DNA of 50,063 nucleotides from Deltaproteobacteria bacterium (GCA_021822005.1 JAJZSH010000001.1:9592-59654); one strand, 5' to 3'. Shown: positions 18,888-29,521, counted from the stretch's first letter. Notes: generated by a model from the letters alone, not told the origin. Made by a program: numbers and translations.

Positions 18888-19856
18888 ATGATACGCATTA
18901 CCGATACGCCAAAACCGCGAGACAGATTTGGTTCCATCCCCATCCGCGATGGCAGGCCGATGAACAGCTCCCCGCCGGGGCCGCATCTGCCCCGGCGGCC
19001 AAAGACATCTTCCCTCTGGATCTGGCTTAAGAGAATCGTGGGCGTTCTGCTCGGGTTGGCGCTCCTCCTGGGGCTTGGCAGCCCCCTGCTGGTTCCCTAT
19101 CTGGCCACCACCCTCCTGGCCGAACAGCTGGCCTCCGCCCTGAACCGTCCGGTAACCATTGCCAGGGGCGAATTCAACCCGCTCACCTGCACCCTGACCC
19201 TGCACCATCTCATTGTCGGGCCAAAACTTTCCAAACCCGATGACCCGGTGGACCCGCTGCTCTCCGCAGGCAGGATATCCATTGATTTTGAGCCTAAACG
19301 CCTGCTGGACGGAGAGATCGCATGCAATCTGGACGCGGAACACTTCTTTCTGCACCTGGTCCGCCAGAAGGACGGCGGCTACAACCTCGGCCAGGCCATG
19401 GACGATCTCCTGCCCGGCAAGCCTCTACTCCCTCTTCGTTTCTCCTGCAACACCATTGCCGTCAGCAACAGCCGTCTTGTTTTTGACGATGGGCAGACCG
19501 GCAAAACCCATCTTGCCGAGGAGATCACCCTGACCATCTCCCCCAGCGCCGATGGCCCCGGCCAGGCCAGCCCCTTGAGCTTGCAGGCCAGAATCAACGG
19601 CGCCCCGATCACCCTGAACGACACCGCAAGCCTGACCGCCAGTCCCGCCCAGGCCCCCAACCCGCTTCCTGCCAAGCCTGAGCCAGCGGAACACGGAGGG
19701 GACGGCAGCGAGGAGCCAGGCAGGCCTGATGACCCCGCAGCGAAAACGGCAGAGGCGATCTCTCTTGTCCAGGATCTTGCCCAAGCTGTCAGACAGTCCC
19801 TGCAATACCCCAGCACTCCGCCGGTCGAGCCCCGGCCGGAAAACCCCCTCCCCTGA
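18888..19856 (+). CDS. DUF748/AsmA-like protein, short form
   Basis: N-terminal TM then LASALNRPVTIARGEFNPLTCTLTLHHLIV...FDDGQTGKTHLAEEITLTI; alternative ATG at 18960. Confidence 0.65.
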   Translation: MIRITDTPKPRDRFGSIPIRDGRPMNSSPPGPHLPRRPKTSSLWIWLKRIVGVLLGLALLLGLGSPLLVPYLATTLLAEQLASALNRPVTIARGEFNPLTCTLTLHHLIVGPKLSKPDDPVDPLLSAGRISIDFEPKRLLDGEIACNLDAEHFFLHLVRQKDGGYNLGQAMDDLLPGKPLLPLRFSCNTIAVSNSRLVFDDGQTGKTHLAEEITLTISPSADGPGQASPLSLQARINGAPITLNDTASLTASPAQAPNPLPAKPEPAEHGGDGSEEPGRPDDPAAKTAEAISLVQDLAQAVRQSLQYPSTPPVEPRPENPLP

Positions 19857-19870
19857 CCCGGATACCGCCC

Positions 19871-20377
19871 ATGCTCCGCCCGCCCTATACCCGTTACAGC
19901 CGCCTCTACACCTACCATCTCGGCCTCGAGAATCTTCCGGCCATCAATGATCCGGATCTCATCGGCACCTGGATCGAGGACGAAACCGCCATCCTCTTTT
20001 TCCACCGGCCCAAGGAGCGGCTGGTCAGAAACCTCTGCGAGGCATCAGGGGCCGAGGTTATCTATGAGGCGGATCTGGATTATACGGATTGGGAGGCGGG
20101 CCGGCAAATCGCCATCAACACCGCCCTTGATCTGGGCTGCGGCACCGGGCTGTTAGCCATTGCCGCGGCCAAACAGGGGGTGGGCCGGATTACCGCCTGC
20201 GACAACAACCAGCTGGCCTGCCAGATGGCCCGCGCCAACTGTCAGGCCAATGGGGTGCAGGACCGGGTTGCCGTGCTGGAGGCCGACCTCCGCCGACAAT
20301 GCCCGGAGACCAGGGTGGACCTGGTGATGGCCAATCTGTATAAGGGCGGCATAAATGCCATCTTGATGGCAACTTAA
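19871..20377 (+). pseudogene. degraded ribosomal protein L11 methyltransferase (PrmA-like)
   Basis: N-terminal PrmA-like region runs from DYTDWEAGRQIA directly into INTALDLGCGTGLLAIAAAKQG with no central GTGxHPTT segment; stops shortly after DLVMANLYKG at a palindromic repeat. Confidence 0.7.
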
Positions 20378-20379
20378 AA

Positions 20380-21201
20380 TCACAGCACCTTGTCCAGCGC
20401 ATCAGACAGATAGGCAAGATGCGCTTTTTCCTCGTCGGCCAGGCGCAGGAAAAACGCCCGGACCTCCTGCTGTTCACTCTTTTGCCCCATGCGGCTGTAC
20501 AGGTCAAGGGCCTGGGTCTCAAGGGCCATGGCCAGCTCCAGGATATCCCGTTTACCGTGCAGATAGGCCTCGGCCTGGGCGAGAAAATCCTGCACCCTGC
20601 CGCCGCCCTCCATGAGTCCGGCCATCCCCTTGTCCGGCATGGCCTCCGGCCCGTGCGCCTGCCGGTATTCGGCAAGAAGCCGGACCTTGTGCTGGTCCTC
20701 AAAGCCCATGAGCCGGGTGTAGAGCGTCCGCTCCTCCTCATCCCCAGCCCGCCCGGCCATGAGCCGGTAGAACTCCCGCAGGCCATCCTCCATGGCATAG
20801 GCCAGACTCACCCCATCCTCATACTCTTCCCGGCCGGTAAAAAACTCGAGCCCGGCCTCTTCCGGCCCCCTGGCCTGACGCCCCTGCCAGGCCTTGATGC
20901 CCCCGGCCATATTGTAAACGCTCGCAAAATCCTTGCCAGCAAGCAGCTGGGCCGCTGCCTTGCTTCTGCCGCCAACAGCGCAATAGACAATGACCGGCTT
21001 TTCCTTTTCAAGCTCACCAAGCCGGCCCGGCAACTCCTTGAGCGGGATGAGGATGGCCCCGGCCAGATGCCCCTCCTCATACTCCTTGGGCTGCCGGACA
21101 TCCAACAGCTGATACCCATCCGCCCTCCGCGCCTCCATGTACTCCTTGGCCTGGGCCACACTGAAATTCTTCCCCGGCACAAACAGATTTTTCCAATTCA
21201 T
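20380..21201 (-). CDS. rhodanese domain fused to ferritin/rubrerythrin-like domain
   Basis: LLDVRQPKEYEEGHLAGAILIPL...VIVYCAVGGRSKAAAQLL; C-terminal ExxH-type helices (GFEDQHKVRLL, ADEEKAHLAYL). Confidence 0.85.
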   Translation of the reverse strand: MNWKNLFVPGKNFSVAQAKEYMEARRADGYQLLDVRQPKEYEEGHLAGAILIPLKELPGRLGELEKEKPVIVYCAVGGRSKAAAQLLAGKDFASVYNMAGGIKAWQGRQARGPEEAGLEFFTGREEYEDGVSLAYAMEDGLREFYRLMAGRAGDEEERTLYTRLMGFEDQHKVRLLAEYRQAHGPEAMPDKGMAGLMEGGGRVQDFLAQAEAYLHGKRDILELAMALETQALDLYSRMGQKSEQQEVRAFFLRLADEEKAHLAYLSDALDKVL

Positions 21202-21246
21202 CGCTCACTCCATTGTTTTATATTTCCCGCCGCGATCATCCTGCAT

Positions 21247-22032
21247 TCACGGAGTGTTGCGCGTGAAGGGCATGACCAGCAGCCGCCAGAATCCCAGGTG
21301 CTCGATTTCCCGGTGCGAACCGATGCCGATGACGATTTCTTCCTGCTCCACCCCGGTGGTCAGGGTGCCCAGCATCCGGTCCCAGATGGAAAGGATCACC
21401 CCGTAATTGGAATCCCGCTCCCTGATCCGCACCGAATGGTGAATGCGGTGCAAAAAAGGCGGGACCAAGAGGATCACCCACAATTTCTCAAACCAGGCCG
21501 GCACCCTGATGCTGCTGTGGTGGAACTGCACGGAGAGGTTCACCAGAATCTCAAAAAGGATATAGGCTGTGAGGCCGATGCCGAAGGTATGGATCACCGC
21601 CAGCCGGATCAGGCCGGTGAAGAGAAACTCGCCCAGATGAAACCGGTTGGCCGTGGTCACGTCCATGTTCAGGTCGCTGTGGTGGACCCGGTGGAACCGC
21701 CAGAGGAAGGGCAGCACATGGGTGAGCAGATGCCAGAGATAGATGAAAAAATCCAGGATCAGGATGCCTGCGACAATCTTGAGCCAGTCGGGCAAGGTCC
21801 AGACATTGAGCAGGCCGATATTTTTCTCCTGCCCGGCGAGAATCAGGGCGACAATGGCGCTGGTGTACAGCAGGTGGTAGATCGTGCCGTTCATGACGGA
21901 CAGGGGCAGATTGGCGAGCCAGCGCCGGGTCCGGGCAACAGTTGGCTCACGGTAGGAACAGCCCTGTTCGCACAGCAGAAAGATAAAAACCCCGGCCCAG
22001 TACAGGTAGGGTTTGACCGCATACAGTTCCAT
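21247..22032 (-). CDS. sterol desaturase/fatty acid hydroxylase family membrane protein
   Basis: His boxes HLLTH, HRVHHSD, HRIHHSV with multiple TM segments. Confidence 0.92.
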   Translation of the reverse strand: MELYAVKPYLYWAGVFIFLLCEQGCSYREPTVARTRRWLANLPLSVMNGTIYHLLYTSAIVALILAGQEKNIGLLNVWTLPDWLKIVAGILILDFFIYLWHLLTHVLPFLWRFHRVHHSDLNMDVTTANRFHLGEFLFTGLIRLAVIHTFGIGLTAYILFEILVNLSVQFHHSSIRVPAWFEKLWVILLVPPFLHRIHHSVRIRERDSNYGVILSIWDRMLGTLTTGVEQEEIVIGIGSHREIEHLGFWRLLVMPFTRNTP

Positions 22033-22227
22033 GACAACTCCTCTTTTCCCTGTTCGCCTTATATTATATGGTAATTACCGGATAGCCTGCTTCCGGATAC
22101 GGGCCATGGCGTCCTCCGTTCAGACACAATATATGGATGCGGTTTCTGCTTCTTCCGAAAAATTACCACGCTTTTCCCAAAAAACGGAAGAAAATCATGT
22201 TGCGACAGGGGAAAGAGGGGATCAGCC

Positions 22228-24108
22228 CTAAGCCAACATCTTACGGAGCTTGATGGCAAGTTCGCCAGGAGAAAGCGGCTTGCTGATGAAATTGGCGTGC
22301 GTTCGGGAAACGCCGTGTTCCTCGAGCATGGAATCGGTGTAGCCCGACATGAACAACACCCGTATCCGGGGATCAGCCGCCTGCACCCTGGCGGCCAGCC
22401 CGTGCCCGGTCATCCCCGGCATGACCACGTCGGTCAGCATGAGGTCGATCTTTTCTCCGCCCCCTTCAACAAGGAGCAAGGCCTCCCCGGCGGATGCCGC
22501 CGCAAGCACGGTATAGCCCATGGCCTCCAGGGAATGACGGACAACGGCGAGTATTTCCGGCTCATCGTCAACCACGAGAATGGTCTCGCTCCCCTGCAAT
22601 ACCTCCAGGGCCGCGCCGGTCACCGCGGCCTCCACCGGAGCCTCCACCTTGGGGAAATACAGGCGGAAGACAGTTCCCTTGCCAGGCTCGCTCTGAACCA
22701 CGATATAGCCGCTGTGCTGCTTGACAATGCCGTAGGCCGTGGCCAGCCCAAGGCCCGTTCCCTTGCCCTGGGCCTTGGTGGTGAAAAAAGGTTCGAAAAT
22801 ATGCTCCTGCACCTCCTTGGCCATGCCTTCCCCGGTGTCACTCACCACAAGGACCACGTACCGCCCCGGCGCGATATTGTCAAAATTGGAAAATTCGTTC
22901 TTCTCCAGAACCTCCTCGATACAGGAAATGGTCAAAACACCCCCGTCCGCCATGGCGTCCCGCGCGTTGATGGCCAGATTCAGCAACACCTGCTCGATCT
23001 GGTGCTGGTCGGCAAGAATCCTGCCCTGTCCGCCGGGCGCGACCTCCACCGTAAAATGAATGCCGGGCTGGATAAGGCGCCGGATCATGGCGCTTAAACC
23101 CGAGACAACGCTGTTCAAGTCGATAACCCGGACATCAACAACCTGATGCCGGCTGAAGGTAAGCAGCTGGCGGGTCAGGGCCGCCCCCCTGATTCCGGCG
23201 TCACGGATGGAGCGCAGGGCGTCCGCCAGAGGGTCGCTGTCCGGCAGACGCCTCAGATACAGCTCGCTGTAGCTTAAAATCGTGGTGAGAAGGTTGTTGA
23301 AATCGTGGGCCACGCCGCTGGTCAGCCGCCCGATGGCCTCCAGCTTCTGGGATTGCAGCAATTGGGCCTGCAACCTTTTTTCCTCGCTGACGTTCCGGAA
23401 AATACAGCGGGCAAACTGGGGCTTGCCGTTTTCGTACCGGCAGTTGACCGCGCCCTGGATCATGATCTTGTCGCCGTTTTTCGCGACAAAGGTCGTTTCG
23501 ATCCTGTCGGTCCGTCCATGCTCCAGAACATGCTGGAAGATCTCCATGCAGTGATCCGTGCAGTCCGGGTCGATGAGATCAAAGATGGTAAGCTGCTCGA
23601 CCTCTTCCGCCGAATAGCCAAAGGTGGCCCGCCAGGCCGGGTTGACCAGGAGAAATCTCCCGTCCGGCCAGACGAACTGAATGAGATCGCTGGCGCTTTC
23701 AAAAAGATCGCGGTATTGCTCCCCGCTTTCCCGCAGGGCCGTTTCCATGCGCTTGCGCCCGGTGATATCCCGGACAAAGGCGCAGATATAGTCGGTCGCG
23801 CCAAGGGTGACGCAGACCGCGTCGACTTCTTTCTGGACAATCTGTCCGCTCTTTGTCCGATGGGTGGTCTCAAGCTGCAAGCCGCCCTGCCTTTTCCACT
23901 CGGGCCAGAGCTGCCTGAGCCTGGAACCAAGATCGGGGTCAATATCGGCAAGGCTTAAGGCAAGAAGCTCCGCCTCGGAATAGCCAAGGTTTCTGGCCGC
24001 GGCCTGATTCACATAAGCAAACCCGCCCTCGGCGTTGATCAGATAAAACTCCACGTTTGCCGCATCGACAACGCGCTTGAATACTGTGTTCAATTCCTGA
24101 TTATCCAC
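22228..24108 (-). CDS. hybrid histidine kinase, PAS-PAS-HisKA-HATPase-REC
   Basis: [50 protein letters not shown]-terminal [10 protein letters not shown]...[11 protein letters not shown]. Start uncertain (GTG 24108 or upstream). Confidence 0.88.
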   Translation of the reverse strand: MDNQELNTVFKRVVDAANVEFYLINAEGGFAYVNQAAARNLGYSEAELLALSLADIDPDLGSRLRQLWPEWKRQGGLQLETTHRTKSGQIVQKEVDAVCVTLGATDYICAFVRDITGRKRMETALRESGEQYRDLFESASDLIQFVWPDGRFLLVNPAWRATFGYSAEEVEQLTIFDLIDPDCTDHCMEIFQHVLEHGRTDRIETTFVAKNGDKIMIQGAVNCRYENGKPQFARCIFRNVSEEKRLQAQLLQSQKLEAIGRLTSGVAHDFNNLLTTILSYSELYLRRLPDSDPLADALRSIRDAGIRGAALTRQLLTFSRHQVVDVRVIDLNSVVSGLSAMIRRLIQPGIHFTVEVAPGGQGRILADQHQIEQVLLNLAINARDAMADGGVLTISCIEEVLEKNEFSNFDNIAPGRYVVLVVSDTGEGMAKEVQEHIFEPFFTTKAQGKGTGLGLATAYGIVKQHSGYIVVQSEPGKGTVFRLYFPKVEAPVEAAVTGAALEVLQGSETILVVDDEPEILAVVRHSLEAMGYTVLAAASAGEALLLVEGGGEKIDLMLTDVVMPGMTGHGLAARVQAADPRIRVLFMSGYTDSMLEEHGVSRTHANFISKPLSPGELAIKLRKMLA

Positions 24109-24241
24109 GCTGCATCCGACTTTCTTGCTCCATTGATAATACCCTGACCGGGAGGGGATCAGCTTGCCATTTCCCCAGCAGGATGTGCATCTTTTCGTGA
24201 AGCAGCAGGCATAAGCCCGCCGGCCCGACAAAGCCCTTTTC

Positions 24242-24850
24242 TCAGCCCTTGGCCCGGATGAGCGCCTCAAGCTCCCGCCAGTCCACGGAACTTTGCCGAC
24301 AGTTGCAGTCCTTGAGCAGACACACCTGGGGAATCACCTTAAGTCCATGCCCTCCCAGCGAGCCCTCCGGCGAGACATTGGCGGAGCGCAGATATTTCTC
24401 CCGCAGGTCACGGGTGCACAGGCAGCCCACCACCGCTCGCGGCCGGCGCTGCCCGATCTGACGCACCAGAAAATCCCGGCTGCGCAGCACCCCATCCTTC
24501 TTATGCAGCCTGCCGCTCACCACCACAAAAACATCCCGGTAGCCCAAGGCCAAAGCCATCTCCCGCATCTCCCGCAGACGGCAGGGAATGCGGCAACCGG
24601 TCGGGCACAACAACCCCTTTTCCCGGTCGATAGCCGTGGCGCACCCTTCGGCCCGCAAGCAGTAGGGCAGAAAAAGCATCCTTTCGGCATAGGGTGTCCG
24701 GACAAACCTCTGCTGAAAGAAGCGGTTCCCCGCCGCCACGACCTTGCGGACATAGGCATCCTTGTCCATTTTCGGAAAAACCCGGGCCAGGGGCCTGTAG
24801 AAAAAAACCAGAACGGGAAGGGTAAGCCAGGAAGGAAGGGATAGTGTCAT
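24242..24850 (-). CDS. DUF116 family protein
   Basis: LFLPYCLRAEGCATAIDREKGLLCPTGCRIPCRL...VGCLCTRDLREK...KVIPQVCLLKDCNCRQSSVDW. Confidence 0.85.
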   Translation of the reverse strand: MTLSLPSWLTLPVLVFFYRPLARVFPKMDKDAYVRKVVAAGNRFFQQRFVRTPYAERMLFLPYCLRAEGCATAIDREKGLLCPTGCRIPCRLREMREMALALGYRDVFVVVSGRLHKKDGVLRSRDFLVRQIGQRRPRAVVGCLCTRDLREKYLRSANVSPEGSLGGHGLKVIPQVCLLKDCNCRQSSVDWRELEALIRAKG

Positions 24851-24920
24851 GATCTCGATGATTGTAAGCCGTTGTTCAAAAATAACTGTAACATTGAAAT
24901 ATCGTGATCGGCAGCAGCGA

Positions 24921-24982
24921 AACGGCGTAAGGAGCCGTAACGAAACGGTAAGGAATGTAATGGTTGTTTCGTTACGGCTCCT
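24921..24982. repeat. palindromic intergenic repeat, copy D (reverse orientation)
   Basis: AACGGCGTAAGGAGCCGTAACGAAAC...GTTTCGTTACGGCTCCT. Confidence 0.75.
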
Positions 24983-25573
24983 GATGTTTTTTCTTGCGGA
25001 CGGACGACGGGAATTTTCAACAGCCCTGCCATGTTCAGCTTACCATAATATCCCATCTCCGGCAGACAGTTTTCAAAGGCTTGGTGGTCCCGCCTGGCCC
25101 TGATTTCCGCTGTTGGCCATACTCAACTGGGCCAGGATCATCTGGTAGCTGCCGCGCAACGACGGCGCAGCTTCCGGCTCGGTGGCATCAAGGGCGTTGT
25201 CCTGCCCATCTCTTCCCTTGCCTCTGCCTGGGGATCCTCCCCGCGCCTCTCCCCCATCGTTCAATTTTCATCCTCGCATATCTGGCCGAGATTCCATAGC
25301 GCCTTTTTGTAAAAAAGTCGAGCCGCTTGCAAAACTCCGAAAACACCCTTCGACAATCTCAGGGCGAGCGGTGTCAACGGCGACGGTAGTCATGTTGAAA
25401 TCCTTGACCTTTTTCCGGCTTCCCCGTTTTCAAAACTCCACGAAGATATTCGTGCCAGCGGACAATGGGATTCACGGAAAGCCTGCAAATATGGTATCCT
25501 GTTCCGGTGAACAACGGGTTTGCCTTTACACGGCCAGCCCCCGGAAAACCACCCTCCATTAGCGGGAGCAGAC

Positions 25574-26656
25574 ATGCTGAAGCTTGTTAAAACCACCTCG
25601 CGGAAAGCCGGGCTTCCTCCGGGCAGCCCCGTGTTCATCGGCGAAAAAGTCACTGAAAAATTCGGCCTGGACATGGTCGATTACGATGCCGAGAACCTTT
25701 CGGTCAGCACCCCCGTCCGGCTTGACGAGTTCCACCTGCTGAAAGAAACCCCCAGCAACACCTGGATCAGGGTCCACGGCCTGCACGAGGCCGAGGCCGT
25801 GGACAGGTTCTGCCTCAGTTTCGGCCTGCACCCCCTGACCATCGAGGATATTCTCCATACCGGCCAGCGTCCGAAGATTGATCACTATGACGACTATCTG
25901 TTCCTGGTCATCAACCTGATCAACTATGACGACGCCACCAGGGAGATGAGCATGGAGCAGATCAGCTTCGTGCTTGGCCCCAGCTACCTGCTCACCTTTC
26001 ACGAAAAGGACGACGATATTTTTGACGGTGTGCTGGCCCGTCTCCAGAACAACAAGGGCCGCAGCCGGAAAATGGGGGTCGATTACCTGCTCTATTCCCT
26101 GCTCGACAGGGTGGTGGACAATTTCTTTTCCGTGCTCGAAAAGATCGGCGAGGAAGTCGAGGATCTGGAAGAGGAGCTGATTGCCGCGCCTTCCCCGGAA
26201 ACCCTGCAGGCCATCCACTTCCTGAAACGGGAAATGATCCTGCTCCGCAAATCGGTCTGGCCGCTCAGGGAGGTCATCAACGGCCTGCAACGGGATGAGA
26301 CCGCGTTTCTGGGGGAATCCATCCGGGTCTATCTCAAGGATCTCTACGACCATACCATCCAGGTGCTTGACACGGTGGAAACCTTCCGGGACATCATCTC
26401 GGGCATGATCGACATCTACCTTTCCTCGGTGAGCAACCGGATGAACGAGGTAATGAAGGTGCTGACCATCTTCGCGGTGATCTTCATCCCCCTTACCTTC
26501 ATCGCCGGGCTGTACGGCATGAATTTCAACACCAGCCAGAGCCCCTTCAACATGCCGGAACTCAACTGGTATTTCGGCTATCCCTTCGCCCTCTTGCTGA
26601 TGGCGGCGACAGCCATCGCCATGCTGATCTATTTCAAAAGGAAGAAATGGTTCTAA
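25574..26656 (+). CDS. corA: CorA magnesium/cobalt transporter
   Basis: HPLTIEDILHTGQRPKIDHYDDYLFLV...; C-terminal TFIAGLYGMNF and two TM helices. Start ATG 25574. Confidence 0.96.
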   Translation: MLKLVKTTSRKAGLPPGSPVFIGEKVTEKFGLDMVDYDAENLSVSTPVRLDEFHLLKETPSNTWIRVHGLHEAEAVDRFCLSFGLHPLTIEDILHTGQRPKIDHYDDYLFLVINLINYDDATREMSMEQISFVLGPSYLLTFHEKDDDIFDGVLARLQNNKGRSRKMGVDYLLYSLLDRVVDNFFSVLEKIGEEVEDLEEELIAAPSPETLQAIHFLKREMILLRKSVWPLREVINGLQRDETAFLGESIRVYLKDLYDHTIQVLDTVETFRDIISGMIDIYLSSVSNRMNEVMKVLTIFAVIFIPLTFIAGLYGMNFNTSQSPFNMPELNWYFGYPFALLLMAATAIAMLIYFKRKKWF

Positions 26657-26889
26657 AAAGCCCGCCAGCCGGAAAAATACCCTTGCTCCCCGGCCATTCC
26701 TCCATGATATAATGACCTGCGGCCCCACGGCGTCACAAAGAGCCCTTTCCTCCGCGACCGTGCTGAAAAAAACCGGACGAAAAAAAATTTGTGGCAGACA
26801 ATTCTGTTTGTAATTATATAATTAAATACTGAATACTTTCCGGTTCAAACCCTGTCCCCGGATGGATTTGAAAAAGAGACCACGGAACC

Positions 26890-28299
26890 ATGGCCCATCG
26901 AACAAAAAATACCGGGCGTTGCCATGCCTCTCCGCACGGGATCGGCCTCCTCTGCGCCTGCCTCCTGCTTCTGGCCGGTTTTTCCCATGCCGCCGAGACC
27001 AATGGCGCCATGACGACGCCCGAGGTGTGGACGGTCCGCAATGCGGTGCGCTTTGCCGTACGGAACAACCCGGACAGCCGGATGGGCCGGAATCGGATCG
27101 AGGCGGCCCAGGCCGCCATCACCATGGAAAAATCCTCGTTTTACCCGAGGCTTGACCTGAACTCCCGATACGACCAGACCAACAATCCCATGTACTCCTT
27201 CGGCAATATCCTGAACCAGGGTGCCTTCAACCCCGGCATCGACTTCAACAGTCCCGGCCGCACCGACACCCTGAACATGGGGGTACGGCTTGGCTACCGG
27301 TTTTTCAACGGCGGCCGCGACCTGGCCGGAATGAAGGCCGCCGAGGCCCAGACGGTTTCTTCACAGATGGAGCTTGCCGCAGTGCAGGCCCAGCTTGCCT
27401 TTGAGGTGATCCGGGCCTTTCAGTTCATCGTCCAGGCGGAAGGGCTCGTCAAGGCCCGGCAGGCGGCGGTGGCAGCGGGCACCGCTTCACTGGCCGTGGC
27501 GCAGGCCCGTTATCAGGAAGGGGTTCTGCTGAAGGCCGACCTCCTCGATCTGGAAGTGCAACAGTCGAAGGCGCAGGAAGGCCTGAGCCAGGCCCGGCAC
27601 GGCCTTGAGGTGAGCCGCAGGATCTTCCTCAGCCTGCTGGGGCTTGACGATGGCCCGGTGGTCCTCGACCCGGCGCAGGGCGGCGCCCAGGAAATTCCGC
27701 AGTCCGCCGCCCATGACCAGCGGTATGAGCTGAAAAGCATGGAGGCCCTGATCCTGGCGGCCAAGGCCCGGGTCCGGCAGGCCCAGGGCGGCTATTACCC
27801 CTCCCTGGAAGGATATGCCGGATACGACGTTGACAAAGGCTATGTCACGGACGGCTCCGGCGACTCGTGGCAGGCCGGAGTCAGATTGCAGTACAATCTT
27901 TCCGAGGGCGGCCGGACCGCAGCCGAGATTGCCAGGGCCTCCGCCATGCTTGCCGAGGCGCAGGAGCGGAGGCGCAAAACCGAGCTGGCCATCACCCTTG
28001 AGGTGAAGCAGGCGGAGTTTGCCGTACAAGACGCCAGGGAGCGTTTGCAGGTTACGGAAAAAAGCGTGGCCCAGGCCCAGGAAAGCGCCCGCATCAACCG
28101 GCTCCGCTTCGCGGAAGGGACGCTGCTTTCTGCCGATCTCATCGGGGTGGAAAACCGCCTGACCGACGCCCAGGTGCGGCGCATCGTGGCGGAAACCTCC
28201 CGGCACATTGCCGTTGCCGACCTGCGGCGCGCCCTTGGCCTCCCTCAGTTCCCGGAAATATCTGGCGAACCCCAGGCTGAAAAAATGACGGCCAAATAA
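26890..28299 (+). CDS. TolC family outer membrane efflux protein
   Basis: Signal peptide, two repeated coiled-coil segments (AEAQTVSSQMELAAVQAQLAFEVIRAF..., VKQAEFAVQDARERLQVTEKSVAQAQESARINRLRFAEGTLLSADLI). Confidence 0.92.
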   Translation: MAHRTKNTGRCHASPHGIGLLCACLLLLAGFSHAAETNGAMTTPEVWTVRNAVRFAVRNNPDSRMGRNRIEAAQAAITMEKSSFYPRLDLNSRYDQTNNPMYSFGNILNQGAFNPGIDFNSPGRTDTLNMGVRLGYRFFNGGRDLAGMKAAEAQTVSSQMELAAVQAQLAFEVIRAFQFIVQAEGLVKARQAAVAAGTASLAVAQARYQEGVLLKADLLDLEVQQSKAQEGLSQARHGLEVSRRIFLSLLGLDDGPVVLDPAQGGAQEIPQSAAHDQRYELKSMEALILAAKARVRQAQGGYYPSLEGYAGYDVDKGYVTDGSGDSWQAGVRLQYNLSEGGRTAAEIARASAMLAEAQERRRKTELAITLEVKQAEFAVQDARERLQVTEKSVAQAQESARINRLRFAEGTLLSADLIGVENRLTDAQVRRIVAETSRHIAVADLRRALGLPQFPEISGEPQAEKMTAK

Positions 28300-28306
28300 G
28301 ATGGCC

Positions 28307-28450
28307 TCGCAAAAAGTCGTCACACCGGTGAAAACCGGTGTCCAGCCTTTCCGCAACTCTTCGAAAACACTGGATCGGAGTCTCACTCCGCTCGCTTACC
28401 TCCGGCTTTCGCCGGAATGACGGGATATCGCGATTTTTGGCTTTTTGCGA
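28307..28450. repeat. MITE-like repeat, terminal inverted repeats TCGCAAAAAGTC / GGCTTTTTGCGA
   Basis: Terminal arms at both ends, internal ACCGGTGAAAACCGGTGTCCAG and CCGGCTTTCGCCGGAATGACGG palindromes. Confidence 0.65.
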
Positions 28451-28486
28451 ATGCATCACTAAACCCTGAAACAGGAAATTGAATCC

Positions 28487-29521
28487 ATGCCTTACAAGCT
28501 TCTTCTTTCCACGCTTCTCTTGTCTTTGCTCCTCACCGCTGCCGGGTGCAAGGAACCCGCCCACAACGGCGCGGCCGGGCAGCCGCTCCCCACCGCGGAA
28601 GTGCGGGTGATCACCGTGGCCGGCCAAGCGGCCCAGCGGCAAAACGAGGTGGCTGGCGCCGTCGAGTCGGTCCAGAGGGCGACCATCGCCGCCAGGATAA
28701 CCGGGGCCATCGAGGAACTGCCCGTGGCCCTTGGTTCGGTGGTGAAAAAAGGCGCGCTTCTGGCAAAAATCAGCGCCGGAGAGATTACGGCCCGGCTGTC
28801 GCAGGCCGAGACGCAACTCGCCCAGGCACAAAGAAATTATGAGCGCGAAAAACGATTGCTGGAAAAAGACGCCTCCACCAGGGAAACGGTCAAATCCCTG
28901 GAAGACGCCTGCCGGGTGGCGGCGGCCGGCGTGCGCGAGGCCAGGGCCATGCTCGGCTACACCCTGATCACCGCCCCCTTTGCCGGAATCATCTCCCAGA
29001 AAATGGCCAACGCCGGTGATCTGGCCACGCCCGGAATGCCTCTCCTGGTACTGGAAAACACTGAGCAATTGCAGGTGGTTGCGGCGGCGCCGGAGGCCCT
29101 GGCCCTGAAAATCAGGAAGGGGGATACACTGCCGGTAATCGTCCCGGCCGCCGAGTTTTCCCGGACCGGGACCGTGACCGAGATCAGCCCGGCGGCGGAC
29201 ACCGCCTCGCGCACCGCCCTGATAAAAATCCGGATCGACGGCACCGCCGCTTTGCGGCCCGGGCAGTATGCGCGGGTGGCCCTCCCCGGCGGTGCTGGTG
29301 TCAGTACCTTCCTGGTGCCGGAAACGGCGCTGCTCCGCTTCGGCCAGATGGAGCGCCTCTTTGTAACGCAGAACGGTACGGCCCATTTGCGCCTGGTGCG
29401 CAGCGGAGAACACCGGGAAGGCCAGGTGGAGATCCTTGCCGGTCTCAATGGAGGAGAGCAGGTCGTGGTCCAGGGCGGCGAACGGCTCGTTGACGGACAA
29501 CCCCTGCACATCGTGCCGTGA
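28487..29521 (+). CDS. RND efflux periplasmic adaptor (membrane fusion protein)
   Basis: Lipobox [37 protein letters not shown]...; [25 protein letters not shown]. Confidence 0.93.
   Translation: MPYKLLLSTLLLSLLLTAAGCKEPAHNGAAGQPLPTAEVRVITVAGQAAQRQNEVAGAVESVQRATIAARITGAIEELPVALGSVVKKGALLAKISAGEITARLSQAETQLAQAQRNYEREKRLLEKDASTRETVKSLEDACRVAAAGVREARAMLGYTLITAPFAGIISQKMANAGDLATPGMPLLVLENTEQLQVVAAAPEALALKIRKGDTLPVIVPAAEFSRTGTVTEISPAADTASRTALIKIRIDGTAALRPGQYARVALPGGAGVSTFLVPETALLRFGQMERLFVTQNGTAHLRLVRSGEHREGQVEILAGLNGGEQVVVQGGERLVDGQPLHIVP

Noticed and set aside
20419-22074. 551-aa plus-strand ORF
   Set aside because: Antisense to the rhodanese-ferritin and sterol desaturase genes; shadow ORF.
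25073-25264. 63-aa minus-strand ORF in the ~700-bp gap before corA
   Set aside because: Short, no recognised domain; possibly a decayed gene but not supportable from sequence alone.
25559-26728. 389-aa minus-strand ORF
   Set aside because: Antisense to corA.
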